Origin: Lamellibrachia columna
Taxonomy: Eukaryota > Annelida > Polychaeta > Sabellida > Siboglinidae
Assembly: GCA_963662155.1 (NCBI GenBank)
Contig: OY759269.1
Location: 12,694,095 to 12,758,094 of the forward strand
Length of the DNA: 64,000 nt
Direction: 5' to 3'
Below are positions 56,283 to 64,000 of this stretch, in pieces (positions within the stretch are counted from its first letter, which is position 1; the number at the start of each line of letters is the position of its first letter). The notes beneath the pieces are model-generated. The model searched no databases. It was not told the origin of the DNA and worked only from the letters and a program-made list of their open reading frames with translations. A program made the translations under genes and the position numbers.

Positions 56283-56775
56283 ATACAACGAACTCCGCTT
56301 AATAGAATCACTTCGAACCAGAGCATTTTTATTAACTTCGTGGATCATTTACGTCACAGCTAATAATTATGCCTATATTTGATTCTACTAAACGGCTAAT
56401 TGAGTTATCCGAGATTCATTTAAGTAGAGTACACTGTCATTTTGTTGTTGTATACAACGAACTCCGCTTAGTAGAATCACTTCGGACCAGAGCATTTTGA
56501 TTAACTTCGTGGCTCATTCACGTCACAGCTAATAAGTATGCCTATATTTGATTCTACTAAACAGCTAATTGAGTTATCCGAGATTCATTTAAGTAGAGTA
56601 CACTGTAATTTTGTTGTTGTATACAACGAACTCCGCTTAATAGAATCACTTCGAACCAGAGCATTTTTATTAACTTCGTGGCTCATTTACGTCACAGCTA
56701 ATAATTATGCCTATATTTGATTCTACTAAACGACTAATTGAGCTATCTGAGATTCATTTAAGTAGAGTACCCTGT
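56283..56775. repeat. 169-bp tandem repeat, 3 copies
   Basis: Units start ATACAACGAACTCCGCTT at 56283, 56452 and 56621 and are about 95% identical. The length is near nucleosome spacing, as in many satellite monomers. Confidence 0.92.
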
Positions 56776-57449
56776 ATTCACTACATTACAAAGAAAAGTG
56801 GTATTTAAGTTGAACGTATGAAACAAATGCATTTTCTACTAAATCACGCGTGGCTATAAATAAATCTTCCACTTACGATTCGTAGCCAATCAATTGCTGA
56901 ACCAATTGGAAAACCACATTTACTTGTAGGTTTTGCCAGTGTGTGTGATTTTAAGTCTTTTACAAATGTGCACATATCTGAAGGACAACACGGAATGTAT
57001 ACACAGCAGGAACTTTATTGATTATAAGCAGCGTACAGTAAAGTATACACGTATATGAGGAACTATGCTTCGTGACTCGGGTCACGCGGAAATACAGTTG
57101 GGTTGTGTTGCAGAAGTAGATGTGTAGAGATGTGAAGGAACGGTGTCATCTTGTCTCAGCGAGGTGGTCTTCGCTACCTGTTCAGTTGTCGAATCTGTAA
57201 CGTCACAAACGCAGATCATTTATAAGCATGTCTAGATTGTTAATCTGACATATCTTCTGAACTAAAAGACACATTCGGCGTTGCTTCACACACGGTTATT
57301 AATTATGCTGTTGGTATTGTATAGCGGCTATTTAACACCACAAACACTATGGGCAGCCGTATGTGATGTTGTGTTTGTGAATATTTTCCAGATGTACAGT
57401 CCTGGGTAAAAAGGCGAATGAACATACATCTTAAAACATAGAGCCCATG

Positions 57450-57508
57450 CTGCTATAGAGCCAGTACTGCTATAGAGCCAGTACTGTTATAGAGCCAGTA
57501 CTGCTATA
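57450..57508. repeat. 17-bp tandem repeat, ~3 copies
   Basis: TGCTATAGAGCCAGTAC repeated. Confidence 0.85.
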
Positions 57509-57644
57509 TGGCTGTTAATTATGGCCAAATACTAAAGAATCAGAAAAGGCCACATAAGCAACATATATGTGGTTCTTGAGAAGACTGCTCAGTGTATCAC
57601 GGACAGAAAGGAAGCGTTATGAAGACAATTTCTTAGAACTGCAA

Positions 57645-57751
57645 ACAGTAATAGGAAACGTTATGAACAGTAATAGGAAACGTTATGAACAGTAATAGGA
57701 AACGTTATGAACAGTAATAAGAAACGTTATGAACAGTAATATGAAACGCAT
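57645..57751. repeat. 22-bp tandem repeat, ~5 copies
   Basis: Unit ACAGTAATAGGAAACGTTAT GA, last copies slightly changed. Confidence 0.92.
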
Positions 57752-57938
57752 GCAACGAGTCATGAAAAGACAAGCATAATTTAAAGATGATGCGATGAGA
57801 TAGCGACACAGATGTCAACGATCGCCTACGTCTGCGACAGGCACGACACCCGGTGATGAGAAATAGTATTTTATATTGTCTACAACAAGCATCACCTATA
57901 ATTGTATGTCTCTCTCGTTCTCCAGTGAGGCGGCCCCA

Positions 57939-58141
57939 TTAGTTGCAGCAACGGCTGCCTCTATTGTACGAGTTGCAAGCCGAGATGCACACGTTAGTGC
58001 GGCAGCAGACGTAGGGCGTGGGTCGGGGGCAGCGCTCGTAGAATTGCGGGTATCCGCCGACGCAGTACACGCGCCATTGCTTTCCTCTACAGAAGGAAGA
58101 TTTGTAGCCGTCTCCGTGCAGGCAAACTCCCTCGTAGCATT
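57939..58141 (-). CDS. chitin-binding gene, coding exon 4: module 3 and C-terminus
   Basis: Acceptor TTTCGACAG. Encodes ECYEGVCLHGDGYKSSFC, QWRVYCVGGYPQFYERC and a Cys-rich tail ending SRCCN and TAA. The tail has extra paired Cys (CC twice) beyond the usual six. Confidence 0.88.
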
Positions 58142-60099
58142 CTGTCGAAAGAAAGGCGTAAGTGTTATTCATGTGTGTGTTGGTGCGTCACAAGAGACCC
58201 TGTTAACAAATGTAATAAAAAACAAATGAAAAACATACCACTGCTATCATTTACCAAATTTTTTGTATTCATTTATTGTCTTCTGTAAGAATGAATACTT
58301 TCTGATATCCAGTCTACATTGATCCTTCAGTAGTACTACTTCGTGTCCTCTAGTTCTGCCATATTTTTTAAGCGATAACAAAATTAATATTGAAATAATG
58401 GTGATTCTTTCTGAATAGTAATAATGAGACATATTTGGCCTACTGTCGATCGATCAAAAACATAATATGACTACTAATATTATTAGTAATTATGTCCTTT
58501 CATTATGACACGACGACATACGGGGGTGGGTAGACAATATCACTCACCGCATTTCTTAGTCCAGGGGTTGAAGATCTGGAAGGGCTGACACTCCTGGTAA
58601 TACAGCTGTCCGCCTTCACATGTGTAGAAGTAAGGGCGGGGTCTGTTCACCGACTGGTATCTGCCGTCACATTTGCCCTCACAAGTGTCGCCGCAACGTC
58701 CTAGGATGACGAAAGCACAACTGTGACTTGAATGACATTCTCTGCCCATGAAATATTGATTAGTGCCTGTTTTTGCGAAACTCAATAGACAGCGTGCTGG
58801 TTGACTAATTAGGATCTCCAATCCGCATAATTCGTTCGCTGGCTTCGCCCGGGGCTCCCGTGCCCTATTAAAAAGGGGGTTACACGATAGTTACGATGAA
58901 AACCAGTACCCCTTTCTTTGATTGTAAGACACGAAACATCGTTTTTTTTTAAATCCAACTTTGTGCTCATCAAAACATTTAAAAAGGAAACGCTGACTTT
59001 TCAAAATACACGCTTTCAGACCGAAACATAGCAATGAAACAATAACACATTTAATATTGTAAGTTATAATGTATACATTTACCCAGGGAGTTTGCACAAG
59101 AATACAACTTATTTTTAATATATGATGGGTCGGGAACAGCACAAGAGAAAAGCCAGGGAGTCAAGTGAAGCTCTCTACTGGATAGCTCGCGTAGGCTAGA
59201 TATATATTTAGCGTAGTCACTGGCAACACGTATACTCACCGCATCGTCCGTTCATGACGCATTTGTTGCCTCCAGAGCAAGAGCCGTAGACGGCAACGCT
59301 TCGGACACACCTGTAGAAGTAGTTACACGGGTTGTTACAGAGCGTTTGGTACATGCCGCCCTCGCGTCGGCCACTGCAGCTGTCACGCCCGCACCCCATC
59401 TCATGTCCACCGGATGGAAGAAATCCTGGATAACATGTGGAGTAACGACTGCGTATTTTCAGCATTAACTTACGCACTTCATTCACACTCCATATGAACA
59501 TTACCTTACGCACTTCATTCACACTCCATATGAACATTACCTTACGCACTTCATTCACACTCCATATGAACATTACCTTACGCACTTCATTCACACTCCA
59601 TATGAACATTACCTTACGCACTTCATTCACACTCCATATGAACATTGTACCGACGTTTCACTGGTTTTATGTAGGCCTAATATAAATGACTTGGGTATAC
59701 TATTATAATCAGGCAAGAATACGAATTGTGATTGAATAAAATAAACCGTCATTTGTACGTTGACAATACTAAATATAGTTGATGATGTATTTGTGTACAA
59801 TTGATTGATGCTTTGTAGACAGATCTTATCTGATTTAAATATACGTACGTTCACATATAACATACACACGATAAAATAGTAAAACGACTAATAACTACAA
59901 TAACATGATACAGTATGAAAACTCATTATAAATTACATACACCCATTATCAAAACTAGAGTGCAGATGACTAAAATGTGAATATGGCTTAACCAAGTAGT
60001 CGTATTAAAAGTAAACATGCCATGTAATTACAGAAAGCTCATACCGTTCACGGCGATGGCGACGGAAAGCACCGCTAGTGCTACAAAGAACTTCGACAT
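57939..60099 (-). CDS. secreted cysteine-rich chitin-binding (peritrophin-A-like) protein, four coding exons, 198 aa
   Basis: Exons 60045-60099, 59240-59425, 58548-58700 and 57939-58141 join in one frame. Residues 1-18 (MSKFFVALAVLSVAIAVN) are a signal peptide; the mature part has three Cys-rich modules (~19-80, 81-131, 132-198). Module 2 shows the type-2 chitin-binding pattern best: an aromatic-rich YFYTCEGG, then C, F-N and a final C. Modules 1 and 3 share the C..YFYRC / WRVYCVGG centre. All three inner junctions are phase 1 and fall just after a Cys, as expected for shuffled modules. Likely extracellular, in mucus, shell or gut matrix. The family call rests on Cys spacing; the exact ligand is not shown. 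Confidence 0.85.
58250..58390 (-). mobile_element. truncated LINE RT C-terminus in intron 3 of the chitin-binding gene
   Basis: - strand frame YGRTRGHEVVLLKDQCRLDI RKYSF then TINEYKKF. Same family as the copies at 264 and 3952. Confidence 0.75.
58548..58700 (-). CDS. chitin-binding gene, coding exon 3: module 2
   Basis: Acceptor CATCCTAG. Encodes RCGDTCEGKCDGRYQS, then PYFYTCEGGQLYYQECQPF and IFNPWTKKC, the clearest peritrophin-A-like module. It ends in phase 1 at donor GTGAGT. Confidence 0.9.
59240..59425 (-). CDS. chitin-binding gene, coding exon 2: module 1
   Basis: Acceptor TTATCCAG completes a Gly codon. Encodes GFLPSGGHEMGCGRDSC and CNNPCNYFYRCVRSVAVYGS, ending NGRC. The donor is GTGAGT. 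A 36-bp repeat stands about 40 bp upstream of the acceptor. Confidence 0.88.
59466..59647. repeat. 36-bp tandem repeat, ~5 copies
   Basis: Unit TTACGCACTTCATTCACACT CCATATGAACATTACC, nearly perfect, in intron 1 of the chitin-binding gene close to the exon 2 acceptor. Confidence 0.95.
60045..60099 (-). CDS. chitin-binding gene, coding exon 1: signal peptide
   Basis: The ATG at 60099 opens a hydrophobic 18-residue leader and ends with one base of a Gly codon at donor GTATGA. Just upstream on the - strand a TTTCAG acceptor (60120-60121) gives a 20-nt non-coding lead, so the 5' UTR is split by an intron. Confidence 0.88.
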
Positions 60100-60339
60100 G
60101 TTGACTGAAGAGACGCAGTCTGAAATTTAAAAACAGAGAACAGCTTATAACTATTAGATCTCAATAATGAATTTCTTTATTAAGTGACACACAAGTATAC
60201 AATAAGCATTTCCATCGCTATAGGCCAACAGTACACCAACGGCCGCTGGTCCCTTCATTCTACCTGTTGTCTAGGGTAAGTACAGGGTTAAGTACAACAT
60301 CCCACACGTGGGTAAATGTGTAACGTGTCATGGGCTCAC

Positions 60340-60437
60340 CGAGTGGTGGTATCTTTGGTCCTTGTGCCCTCCAATCAAAGGCAGGGCGGCGCCCCGGGGC
60401 GACTTCCGGTCGTGTGAGAGACGCCGAGCAGGCCGTG
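60340..60437 (-). other. proposed 5' non-coding exon of the chitin-binding gene
   Basis: It starts ~30 bp below the TATA box and ends at donor GTGAGC (60339-60334). It would splice to the acceptor at 60120-60121. No ATG is seen within it. Confidence 0.4.
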
Positions 60438-60463
60438 TGTAGGATAGTAGTGGCCTATTGGCT

Positions 60464-60470
60464 CTTTATA
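60464..60470 (-). promoter_or_regulatory. TATA box of the chitin-binding gene
   Basis: TATAAAG on the - strand, followed at once by GCCAATAGG. It lies ~365 bp upstream of the ATG and ~95-100 bp upstream of a candidate first-exon donor. Transcription would start near 60435-60440. Position-based inference. Confidence 0.5.
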
Positions 60471-60590
60471 CAGGGATCTATTACATTATATGGACACTCT
60501 ACATGCGCTCATACTGGTGTCAAGTGCCCGAAATGAGCTGATTGTGTCAGAAGGTTCATGTATCTAGCGCTGCTTTGGACGGCGAAGAAA

Positions 60591-61000
60591 TAGTATAACT
60601 TAACGACGTCTGAACAGGTTGCTATCCAAAATAGTATAACTTAACGACGTCTGAACAGGTTGCTATCCAAAATAGTATAACTTAACGACGTCTGAACAGG
60701 TTGCTATCCAAAATAGTATAACTTAACGACGTCTGAACAGGTTGCTATCCAAAATAGTATAACTTAACGACGTCTGAACAGGTTGCTATCCAAAATAGTA
60801 TAACTTAACGACGTCTGAACAGGTTGCTATCCAAAATAGTATAACTTAACGACGTCTGAACAGGTTGCTATCCAAAATAGTATAACTTAACGACGTCTGA
60901 ACAGGTTGCTATCCAAAATAGTATAACTTAACGACGTCTGAACAGGTTGCTATCCAAAATAGTATAACTTAACGACGTCTGAACAGGTTGCTATCCAAAA
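60591..61000. repeat. 41-bp tandem repeat, 10 copies, no visible differences
   Basis: Unit TAGTATAACTTAACGACGTC TGAACAGGTTGCTATCCAAA A. All ten copies read the same. Confidence 0.97.
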
Positions 61001-61110
61001 TACAACAAGGTCCAGATGGCATGCCGTGTTGGAAACCATTAGCTTCTTGAGAGTCCAACAGTTGTTCGTCTATGTGTGTCCCACCATAGCCAGACATGTT
61101 GTCAATTATG
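60999..61110 (-). mobile_element. LINE 3' tail fragment
   Basis: - strand shows ...CTGTTGGACTCTCAAGAAGC TAATGG and GCCATCTGG, like the tails at 264 and 28906. It directly abuts the 41-bp array. Confidence 0.55.
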
Positions 61111-62252
61111 TCTTCACATAGAAATCCTTCTGCTAAATATTTATGCATTGATACAACATGCACATTAGGTGGTACATAGCGCCTTCCCACAGTTTTCCGC
61201 TAGTTTGGTCAGTGGTTGCTGACATTCAATACGGTCGTTTGATAATTGCAATTGAAAACTATTTTTTTGCATTCGGTTGATTAAATAAGTAATATGTAGT
61301 TAACATGTTATCCATATGTAATTGCCTAGAATCAATAAATATCGCCTATTGTCTGTAATAATTCAAGAACTGTGAAATACAGTATATGCAAGACATAACA
61401 TTTGACGATTTTTCAAAATACAAGAATCGGTTGGCTGTACATACCGTGCTTGAGACGATAGATGACCTTCACTGGTACAATCGGTGTGTTTTGCTGTACG
61501 CATATGTCTTATATACATGCCATTTATAAATAAGTATTGGACAAATCCATTGACAAATATGAGGGGTGTAAGCAAGTAATGCATCAACTAAGTACTCGTC
61601 TGCGCATGTCTTTTAGGATGATGTCACTATTGCATTCTGTCTTGGTTAAGCTCACAAGCACATACACCGGTGTGCATGGATTTGATGACGATGTCAATTT
61701 GTTATCTGTCCTGGTTGAGCTATCGGGCCCATGCACTGGGATTGTTATGTTATTTTCTACGGGCTACGCATTGGTGATGTGTGGTGGTAACACCATTTTT
61801 GTAATTTTACGTATCGAGGAGGTAGAAAACTGGATAATGCGTAAACGATTACAAGAAATACATGGCGATTTGTTTAAGTATCATAGTAGAAAATGCAAAC
61901 ATTTGCGGAAGACAGATCTACCTGGCAAACCAATCGCCGGTTCAGCTATCGGCATTGAGGCGTACCAGACTAACCAGAATGACAAGCGTGCGAGTCAATT
62001 TAACGGCATGTAGCAGCTAAGATGAGCATTGTCTCACGATACAGAAGTCGACCACTTCGCTTCTAGTACAATATAGGGGAAACTGTATGTCATTAATATG
62101 TATATAATATATTTGTAAGAGAGGTAAGGCATTAATAGTTGAACTTAAGCATATTGCACTTCAGTCACTAGCGTTTTGTAGCTAAGATCAGTGTTGGTGT
62201 ACACTCACGCACGCTCCAACGTACCCCCCCCCCACACGAATACCGAGACACA

Positions 62253-62264
62253 AACACGCACGCT

Positions 62265-62320
<56 letters not shown>

Positions 62321-62365
62321 CCGACACACAAGCACACATAAATGCACGCACGACGCACGCACGCA
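62253..62365. repeat. (CGCA)n microsatellite
   Basis: About 17 pure units followed by a looser CACA/CGCA tract. The Ala-Arg and Cys-Val frames across it are artefacts. Confidence 0.95.
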
Positions 62366-63087
62366 CACACACATTCACACAGTGTCTGTAAAAACGGGGA
62401 AAAAACGATAAAAACGATCAGTTTATATAATTCACATTTAAACTTAAAAAAAACAGGCATAGATGTTTTGTTTGCATGACAGTTGGAGTGATATATTCGA
62501 CTCATCATTTCTGTGGACTTCCTGCCTCGCTCGGTTGGACGGCGGCAACGGGTGGCAACTGCATGTTGCGTCTCCTTCTATGATACATTGTTTGCGCCTA
62601 ATCACGGTCTTGCCTGATGTGCCATTTTATCAGCGATTACTTAAAACGTGATACATGTAGATACTTGAAATAAAAAGTCCTGAATTATTATGCATTTTTC
62701 TTATGCATGACGCATGACTCGCATATGGGCCTGTGACGTTCGTGTCGTGAGCTATAGCGTTGACATTCGTGTCGAACGTCAGTATTTACACCTTAAGCCA
62801 ACAACGACGTCACATGACGCCATCGCAGAAAACACATTTCAAATGTTTCATTTGTGTTTTTAATGTGTTATGTACGGGCGGTGTCATGCGACACCGGTGT
62901 GAGAATCGCAACTTGTTTTCAACTGTTCTAGGACGCCGTCGCAAAACGCACATTTGAAATTATTTATTTTCGTTTGAAATGTTTTTTTAGATATTACGTA
63001 TGGGCGCAGATACGCAACCCATGCATGGGTATCAAAAGGTGTCTTCACCTGGTTTTTATTTTTCGATGTTATTGCCATTGCGTCATA

Positions 63088-63106
63088 CTACGCACGCACG
63101 AACGCT

Positions 63107-63138
<32 letters not shown>

Positions 63139-63150
63139 CACACGCACACA
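63088..63150. repeat. (CGCA)n microsatellite
   Basis: CACGCACG units with ACACAC extension. Confidence 0.93.
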
Positions 63151-64000
63151 CATTCTCGTAATTGCGTTACCGTGAAACTATACTATGTGCAACATTACCA
63201 GTATGAATTGAGCCGAATTTGTGCAACGTTCTTGGTGGTTCTCGATGAAAGCGAAAAATATGGGCACTCCATTCAATTATTGCGCGACAGATATTCCTTC
63301 ACACATAAACAGAGTTGGGCACGAAAAATCTATTTCTAAGAAACAGCGCGCCTTCATAATAAATGTGCTAATAGCGTGTCAGTAAACACTACAGATGGAA
63401 AGACACTTGAAATGTCAGGAAAAAGATATGACGCAGGTGTCACTACATCAATCAAAAACAGTTTGCCCGCTTTGTGGGGGGTTTACCGGCTGATTGAAAG
63501 TTCGCGATTCTTCGTGTTAGATGTGTGTGGGAGCCGGTTTTGGACACCCAGGGTACCAGTTTATGATTTCTGAACATCCTGTGTTTTGTTGACATTTAAT
63601 TTATTCCGTGTAGATAAAAACCCAGTTTTATCCAGCCGTTGACGTCTATGGAAAGTTACTGATTGGCGTGCACAACTTGTAGTAAAAATTACAAGAACGT
63701 CTGTCGTGTAATCTCAGACATTACAGTGTATGGTTACGTCGATATTTCCTTTTCAAGGTGAGAATTCGTCAGATATGCTATGTTTGTCACGTTACACGTA
63801 CATTCACACACATACGCGCCCACATTCATACACAAACACACCATCTGAAACGTACACTGAGACACACTAAGACTAAGTAATGCGTCTCTAACAATATGAA
63901 GAAAAAGACTGTTTTGAATAACATCTTTGCTTTCTTGCTCAGGTACGTTTAACTACCGCAGCCCTACAGGATACCCATTCATTGTATGCCTTCGTCGAAA

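Larger units (their letters stand above)
54533..57938. other. intergenic DNA between transposons and the chitin-binding gene
   Basis: Contains a 169-bp repeat and two short tandem repeats listed separately, and a C14 run near 56050. No gene recognised. Confidence 0.4.
61200..64000. other. right flank, no supported gene
   Basis: Contains CGCA microsatellites and a diverged ~120-bp direct duplication (about 62816-63060). An open frame at 61537-62013 (158 codons) has no recognisable family. Confidence 0.4.

Noticed and set aside
57876..58229. 117-codon + strand frame
   Set aside because: Antisense shadow of exon 4 of the chitin-binding gene.
62168..62508. Cys/Val/Arg-repeat frames
   Set aside because: CGCA microsatellite artefact.

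Overview
The window is eukaryotic and looks like a lophotrochozoan, most likely a mollusc. The grounds are long introns with GT-AG junctions, many minisatellites, several short transposons, mollusc-type non-LTR retrotransposon tails and a secreted chitin-binding (peritrophin-like) gene. No species can be named from sequence alone.

Positions 2101-45740 on the + strand hold most of one large gene, CASK (Lin-2), the MAGUK scaffold kinase. Eighteen constitutive exons plus one duplicated exon can be placed by protein similarity, splice sites and continuous phase. Together they encode 778 residues: the C-lobe of the CaMK-like pseudokinase, the calmodulin-binding segment, two L27 domains, PDZ, SH3, HOOK and the guanylate-kinase-like domain ending in the CASK-type C-terminus. 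The first ~120 residues lie upstream of the window. Penultimate exon 17 exists in two versions (42989-43069 and 44147-44242), both phase 0/0, which suggests alternative splicing in the GK domain.

The CASK introns carry most of the unusual structure. Two tandem arrays (16564-17260 and 24190-24712) are built from the 3' end of an exon plus its own 5' splice site, so the real donor is followed by 8 and 9 copies. Two others (11000-11661 and 32155-32584) resemble the 3' splice region of the exon they abut. Further minisatellites (26, 49 and 30 bp units) give long open frames that are artefacts. Introns also hold two hAT-type elements with perfect 8-bp target duplications (15373-15748, 20794-22201), a piggyBac-like element with TTAA duplications (30686-32001), TA-flanked MITE-like elements, a SINE and several truncated LINE 3' ends.

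From 45741 to 57900 the DNA is mostly intergenic. It contains an inverted-repeat element with a hammerhead-like motif (45193-45413), remains of a hAT-transposase-derived gene (50189-51317, - strand), a LINE endonuclease relic (52625-52930), a 1.6-kb TA-flanked element containing a 33-bp array with higher-order structure, and three copies of a 169-bp repeat.

From 60470 down to 57939 on the - strand lies a complete small secreted-protein gene of four coding exons (198 aa): a signal peptide followed by three cysteine-rich chitin-binding-type modules, each on its own phase 1-1 exon. A TATA box and a 5' non-coding exon can be proposed. The last 3 kb (61.1-64 kb) shows only simple repeats and no gene that can be supported.
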